Shown here one piece after another: positions 33,397 through 42,044 of a DNA stretch of 64,000 nt (the stretch's first letter is position 1; the number at the start of each line of letters is the position of its first letter). The notes beneath the pieces are model-generated. The model did no database searches and was not told the origin of the DNA. It worked only from the letters and a program-made list of their open reading frames with translations. The position numbers and the translations under genes are program-made. Origin of the DNA: Alphaproteobacteria bacterium (GTDB lineage Bacteria > Pseudomonadota > Alphaproteobacteria > CACIAM-22H2); contig JAEULA010000008.1 of the NCBI GenBank assembly GCA_016793165.1, positions 248,001-312,000 on the forward strand, written 5' to 3'.

Positions 33397-34243
33397 GCGG
33401 CAGCTTCAGGTACGACACGCCGTTGGCCGCGGGGGGTGGAAACGCCCCTGCGCGCACATTGACCTGGATCGAGGGCAGCAGCAGCGCGGGCATCTCCAGC
33501 TTCGCGTCGCGAGCCTCGCGAAGCGCGACGAAGGCGTCCTCGTCGATGCCGTCGCGCACGTGCGGATTGCGCGACCGCTGCTCGGCGACGGTCGTCTCCC
33601 AGGCGAAGGCGTCGCGGCCCGGCGCCTTGTAGTCGTGGCACATCCACAGCCGCGTCGTCGGCGGCAGGGCGAGCAGGCGGCGGATCGAGCGGTAGAGCGT
33701 GCGCGCGTCGCCGCCGGGAAAGTCGCAGCGCGCGGTGCCGTAGTCGGGCATGAACAGCGTGTCGCCGACGAACACGTCGTCGCCGATCCGGTAGCTGACG
33801 CAGGCCGGCGTGTGACCAGGCGTCGCCATCACCTCGATCTCGAGGCCGCCCAGGGCGATGCGCTCGCCGTCGCGCACCAGGCGATCGAAGGCGCTGCCGT
33901 CGGGAACGACGTCGGGGAGGTCGAAGATCTCCTTGAACGTGCCCTGGACCTGCGCGATCGCCGCGCCGATGGCGACCTGTGCGCCGGACCGCGCCTTGAT
34001 GTGCCGGGCCGCGGTCATGTGGTCCGCGTGCGCGTGGGTCTCGAGGATCAGAGCGATGCGCAGGCCCTCGCTTGCCGCCCGGGTCAGGATCGCATCGGCG
34101 GAGGTCGTGGCGGTCCGCCCCGACCGGGCGTCGAAGTCGAGCACGGGATCGATCACGACGGCGGCGCGCGTCGCCGGATCGGCGACGAGATAGCTCACCG
34201 TGAAGGTCGGTGCGTGGAAGAAGGCGTGGATCGCTGGGCGCAT
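33383..34243 (-). CDS. Persulfide dioxygenase-like metallo-beta-lactamase protein
   Basis: Metallo-beta-lactamase-fold protein (286 residues) of the Blh/ETHE1-like group, whose studied members oxidise glutathione persulfide. The motif THAHADH gives H70, H72, D74 and H75; H144 (PGHT), D161 (VGDTLF) and H203 (WMCHDY) complete the metal site. The MPDYGTARCDFPGG block marks the Blh type rather than mitochondrial-like ETHE1. It is the only minus-strand gene in the accessory cluster and has a good promoter of its own. Sulphide detoxification is the known role of relatives; a role in this pathway is unproven. Confidence 0.88.
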   Translation of the reverse strand: MRPAIHAFFHAPTFTVSYLVADPATRAAVVIDPVLDFDARSGRTATTSADAILTRAASEGLRIALILETHAHADHMTAARHIKARSGAQVAIGAAIAQVQGTFKEIFDLPDVVPDGSAFDRLVRDGERIALGGLEIEVMATPGHTPACVSYRIGDDVFVGDTLFMPDYGTARCDFPGGDARTLYRSIRRLLALPPTTRLWMCHDYKAPGRDAFAWETTVAEQRSRNPHVRDGIDEDAFVALREARDAKLEMPALLLPSIQVNVRAGAFPPPAANGVSYLKLPLNRL

Positions 34244-34272
34244 GATCGGCTCGGCTCCACCTGGACCGTCGT

Positions 34273-34301
34273 CTAATATGGAGATGTCGAGCGAGCGTCA
34301 A
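34273..34301 (-). promoter_or_regulatory. Sigma-70-like promoter of the metallo-beta-lactamase gene
   Basis: On the minus strand TTGACG (34301-34296) and TATTAG (34278-34273) with a 17-base spacer, placing the start near 34266, about 23 bases before the ATG at 34243. It is among the best consensus matches in the window. Confidence 0.65.
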
Positions 34302-34343
34302 TCGAACCCTGTCGCGGCGCCGCGCCGACGGCGGCGGCGCGAT

Positions 34344-34363
34344 GGCGCTCGAGCTCGAGCGCC
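34344..34363. promoter_or_regulatory. Perfect 20-bp palindrome, candidate operator
   Basis: GGCGCTCGAGCTCGAGCGCC equals its own reverse complement. It lies in the divergent intergenic region, 102 bases before the binding-protein ATG and about 45 bases upstream of the minus-strand -35. A dimeric repressor or activator site is plausible; no regulator gene is found in the cluster. Confidence 0.4.
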
Positions 34364-34465
34364 GGGGATGCCGCGATGCAGGTCAGCCGAGCGGGCTCTC
34401 CGCTTGACGACCTGACGCGCGTGGCGAAACCTCTGCCTCGCGATTTCGCTCAAGGGGAGGGAAGC

Positions 34466-36064
34466 ATGGTTCTCGTGACACGCCGCCGCACGCTGGGCGT
34501 CCTGGCGTCGCTCTGGCTCGCCGCGACGGCGCTCGCCGGCGTCGCGCCGGCCGCGGCGCAGGATGCGCAGATCTACGGCAAGTCGGACCCGGCCGCGAAG
34601 AACGGTGGCCGCCTCACGATCGGCTCCCTCACCGAGCCGCCGGCGCTCGACCCCTACCATCAGGGCGCCGACGCGCGCATCCGCGTGACGGTACTGTCCT
34701 ATCAGGGCCTGTTCTACGAGGATGCGACCGGCCAGGCGATCCCTCTGCTCGCCGAGAGCTACACGATGTCGCCCGACGGGCTGAGCTACACGTTCAAGCT
34801 CCGCCGCGGCGTCAAGTTCCACACCGGCCAGACGATGACGTCGGCCGACGTGAAGTACAGCTACGACTATCTTCGCGACTCCAAGAACGGCTCGCCGGGC
34901 GCCGGCGACCTTTCGACGGTCGACGCGATCGATGCGCCCGACGAGAACACCGTCGTCTTCAAGCTGTCGAAGCCAAACGGCCTGCTGCCGATCACGCTCA
35001 CCCATCGCTACGGCGGCGTGATCCCCAAGGACTACTTCGCGTCGGGGCCGGAGTCGCGCACCAAGCTGAACGAGGTGTCGGTCGGAACCGGCCCGTTCAA
35101 GCTCAAGCAGTTCAGGCAGAACTCGGTTCTGGTGTTCGAGAAGTTCAAGGACTACTGGCAGGCGGGGCTGCCGCATGTCGACGAGGTGACCTTCGCGTTC
35201 ATGCCGAATTCGGCCGCGCTGGTCGTCGCGGCGCAGAACCGGCGCGTCGATCTCGGCATCTTCACGCGGCCGCAGGATGCCGAGCAGCTGAGCAAGGTGC
35301 CCGGCGTGAAGCTCGTGCGGACGCCGTCGATGAACCAGAAGAGCATCGATCTCGGCTCCGAGTACGGCGCGCTGAAGGACGTGCGCGTGCGCCAGGCGCT
35401 CGCACTCGCCATCGACAAGGAAGCGGTGATGAAGGCGTCGATCGCCGGCTACGGCCAGGTGATCGGCACCGTCGTCGCCGGCATGCAGGATCGCTGGGGC
35501 GTGCCGCTCGGTCAGCTGCCGAACCAGAAGGTCGATCTCGATCGCGCGCGCAAGCTGCTGGCGGAGGCGGGGCACGCCAACGGGCTCGAACTCGATCTGA
35601 CGACGATCATCGGCTACGACTGGATGGACGCGGCTGCCGTCACGATCGCCGACCAGGTGCAACGCGTCGGCGTGAAGCTCAACATCAAGAAGGTCGAGCT
35701 CGGGGTCTGGATCCGCAACTTCCAGAGCCGGCAGATGGGATTCACGTTCAACGACTGGCCGACCTCGCCGGATCCGAGCCTGCTGTTCTACCGCCACTTC
35801 CGTGCGCAGCCGCTGGGCGCCGACTTCCGCAATTGGAACAACGAGAAGGCGAGCCTGCTGCTCGATCGCGGGCGCGAGGAGTCGGACTACGCGAAGCGGC
35901 GCGTCATCTACGACGAGTTCCAGAAGATCCTCGCCGAGGAGGTGCCGACGATCATGATGTTCTCGGCCGACCTGCTGACGGTCGAGCGCGATCGCGTGCG
36001 CAACCACCAGCAGCATCCGACCGGCTGGTACTTCGGGCTGATCAAGACCTGGCTCGCCGACTGA
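34466..36064 (+). CDS. ABC importer periplasmic binding protein (family 5)
   Basis: Extracellular solute-binding protein of the peptide/nickel/opine class, 532 residues. ATG 34466 follows a strong AAGGGGAGGG site. A signal peptide (1-31) has a basic start, a hydrophobic core and an AAA cleavage region before QDAQIY, with no lipobox. The family blocks LTIGSLTEPPALDPYHQ, YTFKLRRGVKFHTGQTMTS, VSVGTGPFKLK and VRQALALAIDKEAVM are clear. The strong ribosome site and the hairpin directly after the gene fit the high expression needed for binding proteins. Two permease genes follow. Confidence 0.95.
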   Translation: MVLVTRRRTLGVLASLWLAATALAGVAPAAAQDAQIYGKSDPAAKNGGRLTIGSLTEPPALDPYHQGADARIRVTVLSYQGLFYEDATGQAIPLLAESYTMSPDGLSYTFKLRRGVKFHTGQTMTSADVKYSYDYLRDSKNGSPGAGDLSTVDAIDAPDENTVVFKLSKPNGLLPITLTHRYGGVIPKDYFASGPESRTKLNEVSVGTGPFKLKQFRQNSVLVFEKFKDYWQAGLPHVDEVTFAFMPNSAALVVAAQNRRVDLGIFTRPQDAEQLSKVPGVKLVRTPSMNQKSIDLGSEYGALKDVRVRQALALAIDKEAVMKASIAGYGQVIGTVVAGMQDRWGVPLGQLPNQKVDLDRARKLLAEAGHANGLELDLTTIIGYDWMDAAAVTIADQVQRVGVKLNIKKVELGVWIRNFQSRQMGFTFNDWPTSPDPSLLFYRHFRAQPLGADFRNWNNEKASLLLDRGREESDYAKRRVIYDEFQKILAEEVPTIMMFSADLLTVERDRVRNHQQHPTGWYFGLIKTWLAD

Positions 36065-36070
36065 GCCGAT

Positions 36071-36110
36071 CCGGCCGCCGCCGTCCCGCCACCGGCGGGG
36101 CGGCGGCCGG
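36071..36110 (+). promoter_or_regulatory. Intercistronic 17-bp stem-loop after the binding-protein gene
   Basis: 36071-36081 pairs with 36100-36110 (11 bp), then a 3-base bulge (36082-36084), then 36085-36090 pairs with 36094-36099 (6 bp), loop ACC. No U-run follows, so it is not a standard terminator. Its place between binding-protein and permease genes suggests mRNA 3'-end protection that favours the binding protein. Confidence 0.6.
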
Positions 36111-36122
36111 GCGGCGTCCGAC

Positions 36123-37064
36123 ATGCTCCGCTTCCTGGTTTCCCGCCTGACCAGCGCGCTCGTCGCCGCGCTGCTGTCGAGCCTCGTGGTCTTCGTGCTG
36201 ATGCGCGCCGTGCCCGGCGACATCGTCGCGCAGATGCTGGGCCAGTCGAGCGATCCGACAGCGGCCGCGGCGCTGCGAGGATTCTTCGGCCTCGACCGGC
36301 CGATCCTCGGCCAGTTCGCGGACTGGCTGGGGCAGCTTGCGCAGGGCGATCTCGGTCGCAGCTGGTACCAGGGCAAGCGCGTGACGCTGCTCATCGCCGA
36401 GGCCTTCGAGGTGACGCTCGAGGTCGCGGTCGCGACGCTCGCCCTCGCGACGCTGATCGGCGTGCCGCTCGGCGTCGTCGCGGGCATCTTCGAGGGGACG
36501 CGTCTCGATGCGGCGATCCAGACGTTCAACCTCGTCGGTCTTTCCGCCCCGGTGTTCTGGATCGGATTGATGCTCCTGGTCGGCGCGTCGTCGCTGCTGT
36601 CCTGGTCGCCGCCCTTCGCCTACATGCCGCCCTCGGTCGACCTCGCGGACAACCTTTCGATCATCGTCCTGCCGGTGCTGAGCCTCGCCTTGCTGCAGGC
36701 CGCCGCCTACAGCCACTTCGTGCGCGACTGCATGGTGGGCGAATTGCGTCGCGACTACGTGCGGGCGGCGATCGCCAAGGGGCTGTCGCCGGCGCAGGTC
36801 TACTTCAAGCATGCGCTGCGCAACATCCTCATTCCGCTCGTGACCTTCATGGGCCTGATCCTGGTGCAGATCCTCGGCGGCACGGTCGTGATCGAGTCCC
36901 TGTTCTCGTTGCCGGGCCTCGGCCGGCTGATCCTCTCGGGCATCCAGGGCCGCGACTACCCGGTGGTGCAGGGGACGCTGCTCTTCGTCGTCGTGATCGC
37001 GATCACGATCAACTTCGTCGTCGATCTGCTCTACGGGCTGATCGATCCGCGCCTGCGGCCATGA
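36123..37064 (+). CDS. ABC permease, DppB-like
   Basis: First permease subunit of the importer (313 residues), with about six membrane helices beginning with residues 9-29. The N-terminal block FVLMRAVPGDIVAQMLG is characteristic of DppB/OppB, and the EAA coupling loop reads YVRAAIAKGLSPAQVYFKHALRN, here at about residues 214-236. It begins 58 bases after the binding-protein gene, the gap being mostly hairpin. Its stop overlaps the next permease start by 4 bases. Confidence 0.94.
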   Translation: MLRFLVSRLTSALVAALLSSLVVFVLMRAVPGDIVAQMLGQSSDPTAAAALRGFFGLDRPILGQFADWLGQLAQGDLGRSWYQGKRVTLLIAEAFEVTLEVAVATLALATLIGVPLGVVAGIFEGTRLDAAIQTFNLVGLSAPVFWIGLMLLVGASSLLSWSPPFAYMPPSVDLADNLSIIVLPVLSLALLQAAAYSHFVRDCMVGELRRDYVRAAIAKGLSPAQVYFKHALRNILIPLVTFMGLILVQILGGTVVIESLFSLPGLGRLILSGIQGRDYPVVQGTLLFVVVIAITINFVVDLLYGLIDPRLRP

Positions 37065-37891
37065 CTCCGGCGTCGTCGCGGCGCGCGCTGCTGACGGCGA
37101 GCCCGCTGCAGGCGCTCTGCGCGCTGATCCTGGCGGTGTTCGTCGTGCTTGTCCTCGTGCCGGACTGGGTCGCGATGCGCTCGCCGCTCGCCGTCGACCC
37201 GTCGCGCGCGCTCCAGCCGCCTTCGGCGGAGCACTGGTTCGGAACCGACGACGTGGGGCGCGACCTCTTCGCCCGGGTGATCCACGCCACCCGAGTGACC
37301 CTCGGGCTCGTCGCGGGCGCCCTGCTGCTCTCCGCCGCGATCGGCGCCGTGCTCGGCCTCCTGGCCGGCTATGTCGGCGGCGTCGTCGACCTCGCGGCGG
37401 GGCGCGTCGTCGACGTGATCCTGACCTTCCCGCCGATCATCGCCGGCGTCGTCATCACCGGCATCCTCGGACCGGGTGCCGGCAATCTCGTGCTCGCGCT
37501 CGCGATCGTCTACATGCCGATGTTCTTCCGCATCGCGCGGTCGGGCGCCCTCGCCGAGAGCCAGCGCACCTATGTCGAGGCGGCCCGCGCGCTGGGCTTC
37601 GGCGAGCTGAGCATCCTGGTGCGCCAGGTGACGCCGAACGTGCTGCCGTTGGTGCTGCTGCAGTACGTGATCCTGTTCCCGCTGGCGCTGCAGATCGAGG
37701 CCGCGCTCGGCTTCCTGGGGCTCGGCGTGGCGCCGCCCACGCCCGATTGGGGGGCGATCCTGGAGCAGGGCAAGAACTTCATCCTGGTCGCGTGGTGGAT
37801 CTCGCTGTGGCCGGGAGTCTTCTTGCTGGCCTCGGCGTTCGCGGTGATGGTTCTGGGCCGGGTGCTGCAGCAGCGCCTGGGAAGCGGTTGA
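37061..37891 (+). CDS. ABC permease, DppC-like
   Basis: Second permease subunit (276 residues). The N-terminal helix at about 15-35 is followed by HWFGTDDVGRDLFARV, the DppC/OppC hallmark, then membrane helices at about 80-105, 120-142, 190-215 and 245-267. The EAA loop YVEAARALGFGE is present. ATGA overlap with the preceding permease gene. With the two ATPases upstream (30032-32004) it completes a five-part importer. Confidence 0.94.
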   Translation: MTPASSRRALLTASPLQALCALILAVFVVLVLVPDWVAMRSPLAVDPSRALQPPSAEHWFGTDDVGRDLFARVIHATRVTLGLVAGALLLSAAIGAVLGLLAGYVGGVVDLAAGRVVDVILTFPPIIAGVVITGILGPGAGNLVLALAIVYMPMFFRIARSGALAESQRTYVEAARALGFGELSILVRQVTPNVLPLVLLQYVILFPLALQIEAALGFLGLGVAPPTPDWGAILEQGKNFILVAWWISLWPGVFLLASAFAVMVLGRVLQQRLGSG

Positions 37892-37902
37892 GGAGGATAG
37901 CG

Positions 37903-38547
37903 ATGCCGGTCCGTCTGGCTCTGTTCGAGGACAAGATCGTGCCGGGGCGAAGCCTCGCCTGGCGTCCGGCACCGCGCGTGATCTATGTGCGCGGCGGGTC
38001 GGTGCGGGTCCGCGACGCTGCGGCGACGCATCCGCTGACGGTGGACCGCTGCGCCCTTTTTCAGGGCGAGCTCGCGGTCAGCGGCGACGGCGAGATCTGG
38101 ACCTTCGAGATCTCGGCGGCGGCGCTGGCGGCGATGGACGACGACGACAAGCGCCGCACGATCCTTGCGGCCGAGATCGACCTCGATGCGACCAAGCCGG
38201 TGCTGTTCCGCGCCGACCGCGTCGATTTCCTGCCGGACGGCGTGACCCCGCGGCACGGGCACAAGGGATCCGGAATCCGTCGCCTGCTGTTCGGGCGGCT
38301 GGTCGCGGAGATCGGCCACGAGGTCCGGCGCATCGAGTCGGGCCAGGCGTGGTTCGAGTCGGGAAGGGACCCGGTGATCGGTCGCAACATCGCGCCCGCG
38401 AGCGCCTTCGTGCGCGGTCTCGCCCTGCCGGTCGAGCTCAAGGGCCAGCCGACCTTCATCCCCTGGACGCCCGAGGAGGCGAGCAAGCCGCGCGGCGTGC
38501 GCCCGCAGCCGTTCTTCGACGAGATCGTCACGCTGCCGTCGCCTTGA
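37903..38547 (+). CDS. Cupin-like protein of unknown function
   Basis: A 214-residue soluble protein that I cannot assign to a named family. ATG 37903 has a strong GAGGAGG site, 11 bases after the permease stop, so it belongs to the transporter operon. The second half contains TPRHGHKGSGIRRLLFGRL, then GQAWFESGRDPV, then AFVRGLALPVELKGQPTFIPW, a pattern suggesting a small beta-barrel (cupin) with a His-x-His metal site. The first half (YVRGGSVRVRD, CALFQGELAV) may be a second cupin-like repeat. A metal-dependent isomerase or lyase for the transported compound is a guess. Confidence 0.7.
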   Translation: MPVRLALFEDKIVPGRSLAWRPAPRVIYVRGGSVRVRDAAATHPLTVDRCALFQGELAVSGDGEIWTFEISAAALAAMDDDDKRRTILAAEIDLDATKPVLFRADRVDFLPDGVTPRHGHKGSGIRRLLFGRLVAEIGHEVRRIESGQAWFESGRDPVIGRNIAPASAFVRGLALPVELKGQPTFIPWTPEEASKPRGVRPQPFFDEIVTLPSP

Positions 38548-38605
38548 CGACGCCGGGCGGGGGACGTAACCCGGCCCGCACCAATCAATCGGGAGTCGCG
38601 ACCAC

Positions 38606-39547
38606 ATGACACGCGCCTTCGTATTTCCGGGGCAGGGATCGCAGGCCGTCGGCATGGGCAAGGCCCTCGCCGAGGCCTTCACCGAGGCACGCCTGGTCTT
38701 CGAGGAAATCGACGACGCGCTCGGGCAGAAGCTGTCGCGCCTCATGTTCGAGGGGCCGGAAAGCGAGCTGGTGCTCACGGCGAACGCCCAGCCCGCGTTG
38801 ATGGCGGTCTCGATGGCGGTGATCCGCGTGCTGGAAAAGGACGCCCGGCTCGCGCTGCCGCAGCTCGCCAGTCATGTCGCCGGGCATTCGCTCGGCGAGT
38901 ACTCGGCGCTCGCCGCCGCCGGGGCGCTGCCGGTCGCCGATGCCGCGCGCCTGCTGCGCCTGCGCGGCGATGCGATGCAGAAGGCGGTGCCGGTCGGCGA
39001 GGGGGCCATGGCCGCCCTTCTTGGCCTCGACCTGCCGGCGGCGCAGGAGATCGCCGCCGCGGCGGCTGCCGGCGACGTGTGCGACTGCGCGAACGACAAC
39101 GCGCCCGGCCAGGTCGTCGTCAGCGGCCATCGCAAGGCGGTCGAGCGCGCGGTCGAGATCGCCAAGACCAAGGGCGCGAAGCGCGCGATCCTCCTGCCGG
39201 TGTCGGCGCCGTTCCACTGCGCGTTGATGAAGCCCGCCGCCGCCGCGATGGCGGAGGCGCTGGGGCGCGCGACGATCGCACCGCCGCGCGTGCCGCTCGT
39301 CGCCAACGTCACGGCCAGCGCCGTGAGCGATCCCGAGGCGATCCGCGACCTGCTGGTGCAGCAGGTCACCGGACTGGTTCGCTGGCGCGAAAGCGTCTCC
39401 TGGATGAAGTCGCAGGGTGTGACGACGCTGGTCGAGTGCGGTGCGGGCAAGGTGCTGAGCGGGCTCACGCGCCGCATCGAGGCCGAGATGACCGGCGTCG
39501 CGCTCAACGGTCCGCAGGACATCGAAGCCTTCGTGAAGACGATCTGA
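38606..39547 (+). CDS. fabD: Malonyl-CoA:ACP transacylase
   Basis: Transfers malonyl from CoA to acyl carrier protein for fatty acid synthesis. The nucleophile is S95 in GHSLGEYSA, with the catalytic histidine in SAPFHCALM near residue 205. It opens with FVFPGQGSQ, as usual. 313 residues; ATG 38606 has GGGAG upstream. First gene of the fabD-fabG-acpP-fabF-mltG run. The spacing to the cupin-like gene (58 bases) leaves little room, so its promoter may lie in that gap or within the previous gene. Confidence 0.97.
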   Translation: MTRAFVFPGQGSQAVGMGKALAEAFTEARLVFEEIDDALGQKLSRLMFEGPESELVLTANAQPALMAVSMAVIRVLEKDARLALPQLASHVAGHSLGEYSALAAAGALPVADAARLLRLRGDAMQKAVPVGEGAMAALLGLDLPAAQEIAAAAAAGDVCDCANDNAPGQVVVSGHRKAVERAVEIAKTKGAKRAILLPVSAPFHCALMKPAAAAMAEALGRATIAPPRVPLVANVTASAVSDPEAIRDLLVQQVTGLVRWRESVSWMKSQGVTTLVECGAGKVLSGLTRRIEAEMTGVALNGPQDIEAFVKTI

Positions 39548-39569
39548 GCGCGCCAGGGAGAGACAAGGC

Positions 39570-40307
39570 ATGTTCGAGCTGAAGGGCAAGTCGGCGCTGG
39601 TGACCGGGGCATCGGGCGGGATCGGCGGCGCGATCGCGCGTGCGCTGGTCCGGCAGGGCGCGCGGGTCGCGGTCGCGGGGACCCGCGTCGAGGCGCTGGA
39701 GGCGCTGCGAGCCGAGCTGGGGGATGCGGCGGTCGTGGTGGTCGGCGATCTCGGCGACCAGGCCGCGACGGATCGGCTTTTCGCCGAGGCCGAGAAGGCG
39801 CTGGGGCAGATCGACATCCTGGTCAACAACGCGGGCCTCACCCGCGACATGCTGTCGATGCGCATGAAGGACGAGGACTGGCAGAAGGTCCTCGACGTCA
39901 ATCTTTCGGCCGGCTTCCGTCTCGCCCGTGCCGCAATGCGCGGCATGATGAAGCGCCGATGGGGACGCATCATCGGCATCACCTCGATCGTCGGCGTGAC
40001 CGGCAATCCCGGCCAGGCGAACTACGCCGCGGCGAAGGCCGGCATGATCGGCATGAGCAAGTCGATCGCCGGCGAAGTCGCGTCGCGCGGGATCACCGTG
40101 AACTGCGTCGCCCCCGGCTTCATCGCGACGCCGATGACCGACGTCCTGTCGGCCGACCAGAAGCAGAGGCTGCTCGGGGCGATTCCCGCGGGCCAGCTGG
40201 GCCGGTCCGAGGACATCGCCGCCGCCGTGGTCTATCTGGCGTCCGAGGAGGCGGCCTACGTCACCGGGCAGACGCTCCACGTGAACGGCGGCATGGCGAT
40301 GATCTGA
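39570..40307 (+). CDS. fabG: 3-oxoacyl-ACP reductase FabG
   Basis: NADPH-dependent ketoacyl-ACP reductase of fatty acid elongation, 245 residues. TGASGGIG at 12-19 binds cofactor; the catalytic triad is S139, Y152 and K156 in NYAAAKAG. The C-terminus [13 protein letters not shown] is diagnostic of true FabG. It follows fabD by 22 bases with GGGAGAG before ATG. Several other SDR genes occur in the window, but only this one lies in the fab cluster. Confidence 0.97.
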   Translation: MFELKGKSALVTGASGGIGGAIARALVRQGARVAVAGTRVEALEALRAELGDAAVVVVGDLGDQAATDRLFAEAEKALGQIDILVNNAGLTRDMLSMRMKDEDWQKVLDVNLSAGFRLARAAMRGMMKRRWGRIIGITSIVGVTGNPGQANYAAAKAGMIGMSKSIAGEVASRGITVNCVAPGFIATPMTDVLSADQKQRLLGAIPAGQLGRSEDIAAAVVYLASEEAAYVTGQTLHVNGGMAMI

Positions 40308-40498
40308 TTGGGGTTTTGCCCGGATGCCGGCCGCTGTCCGACGTTGGCAAGCGGAAACGGCTTGTGTTAAGCACGCGGCCCGTTTTATGGGCCAGTTCAC
40401 TGATCGACAGCGACTCCGCCGAGTTCGGTGCGGCTCCGTCAACCTACGGGCGGTGGAGCGGATGTTCCGCCCGCAACAATCCTGGAAAGGCCAAAGAA

Positions 40499-40732
40499 AT
40501 GAGCGACATCGCCGAGCGCGTTAAGAAGATCGTGGTTGAGCACCTGGGCGTCGACGAGGGCAAGGTCACCGAGAACGCCAGCTTCGTCGATGACCTCGGC
40601 GCGGACAGCCTGGACACCGTCGAGCTCGTGATGGCGTTCGAGGAGGAGTTCGGCTGCGAGATCCCGGACGACGCCGCCGAGAAGATCACGACGGTGAAGG
40701 ACGCCATCGCGTACATCGAATCGCACAAGTGA
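40499..40732 (+). CDS. acpP: Acyl carrier protein
   Basis: Carries growing acyl chains on a phosphopantetheine arm. 77 residues; S37 in GADSLDT is the attachment site. Highly acidic with the [16 protein letters not shown] helix III region typical of bacterial ACP. GGAAAGG precedes ATG 40499. A 191-base gap separates it from fabG, so it probably has an extra promoter for its high expression. fabF follows 37 bases downstream. Confidence 0.98.
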   Translation: MSDIAERVKKIVVEHLGVDEGKVTENASFVDDLGADSLDTVELVMAFEEEFGCEIPDDAAEKITTVKDAIAYIESHK

Positions 40733-40769
40733 ATCGACGTCGGGCGGTCTAGGCGCGCCGGAGAGATCG

Positions 40770-42032
40770 ATGCGACGCATTGTCGTGACGGGACTGGGGC
40801 TGGTCACGCCGCTGGCATGCGGCGTGGAGGCGACTTGGAAGCGGTTGATCGCCGGAGAGTCCGGGCTCGGCCTGATCCAGAGCTTCGACGTGTCGGACCT
40901 GCCGGCCAAGGTCGCCGGCCAGGTGCCGCGCGGCGCGACGAGCGACGGGCTTTTCAATCCCGACGACTGGGTCGCGCCGAAGGACCAGCGCAAGATCGAC
41001 GACTTCATCCTGTTCGGCATCGCCGCCGCGGACATGGCGATCGCCGATTCGGGCTGGGTGCCGCAGACCGACGAGGCGCGCGAGCGCACCGGCGTCCTGA
41101 TCGGCTCCGGCATCGGCGGCCTCGGGACGATCTACGAGACCTCGATCACCCTGAAGGAAAAGGGGCCGCGCCGCGTCAGTCCGTTCTTCATTCCCTCGGC
41201 CCTGATCAACCTCGCGTCGGGCCAGGTGTCGATCAAGCACGGGTTCCGCGGGCCGAATCATTCGGTGGTCACGGCCTGTTCGACCGGTGTCCATGCCATC
41301 GGCGACGCGGCACGCCTGATCATCCAGGAGGATGCCGACGTCATGGTCGCCGGCTCCGCCGAGGCGGCCGTATGCCGGATCGGGATGGCGGGCTTCGCGG
41401 CCGCCCGCGCGCTGTCGACCGCTTTCAACGACACCCCGGAGCGCGCCTCGCGCCCCTGGGACAAGGATCGCGACGGTTTCGTGATGGGCGAGGGGGCGGG
41501 GATCGTCGTCCTCGAGGAGCTCGAGCACGCCAGGCGCCGCGGCGCCAAGATCTACGCGGAAATCACGGGCTACGGCTTGTCCGGCGACGCGCATCACATC
41601 ACGGCGCCGCCCGAGGACGGCAACGGGGGTTTCCGATCGATGCGCGCCGCGCTCAAGCGGGCCGGCCTGGCCCCCGACCAGATCGACTACGTGAACGCCC
41701 ACGGCACCTCGACGCCCCTGGGCGACGAGATCGAGCTTGGCGCGGTGAAGCGCCTGTTCGGCGATCACGCGTACAAGCTGTCGATGTCGTCGACCAAGTC
41801 GGCGACGGGGCATCTGCTCGGCGCAGCCGGCAGCATCGAGGCGATCTTCTGCATGCTGGCGATGCGCGACCAGATCGTGCCGCCGACGCGCAATCTGGAC
41901 TCGCCGTCGCCGGGCTGCGACATCGACCTGGTCCCGCATACGGCGAAGCCGCGCAAGGTGCGGCACGCGCTCTCGAACTCCTTCGGCTTCGGCGGCACGA
42001 ACGCGAGCATCGTCGTCTCGCAGTTCAACTGA
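40770..42032 (+). CDS. fabF: Beta-ketoacyl-ACP synthase II
   Basis: Condensing enzyme of fatty acid elongation, 420 residues. The catalytic residues are C170 (TACSTG), H311 (NAHGTSTP) and H348 (SATGHLLGAAG) with K343. The C-terminal SNSFGFGGTNAS block is standard for KAS II. It follows acpP, as in most bacteria, and mltG is 12 bases downstream. Confidence 0.97.
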   Translation: MRRIVVTGLGLVTPLACGVEATWKRLIAGESGLGLIQSFDVSDLPAKVAGQVPRGATSDGLFNPDDWVAPKDQRKIDDFILFGIAAADMAIADSGWVPQTDEARERTGVLIGSGIGGLGTIYETSITLKEKGPRRVSPFFIPSALINLASGQVSIKHGFRGPNHSVVTACSTGVHAIGDAARLIIQEDADVMVAGSAEAAVCRIGMAGFAAARALSTAFNDTPERASRPWDKDRDGFVMGEGAGIVVLEELEHARRRGAKIYAEITGYGLSGDAHHITAPPEDGNGGFRSMRAALKRAGLAPDQIDYVNAHGTSTPLGDEIELGAVKRLFGDHAYKLSMSSTKSATGHLLGAAGSIEAIFCMLAMRDQIVPPTRNLDSPSPGCDIDLVPHTAKPRKVRHALSNSFGFGGTNASIVVSQFN

Positions 42033-42044
42033 CGGAGGCGGCCG

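Noticed and set aside
40324..40524. 66-codon plus-strand frame before acpP
   Set aside because: It overlaps the acpP start out of frame and has no ribosome site or family likeness; the region is better read as an acpP leader.
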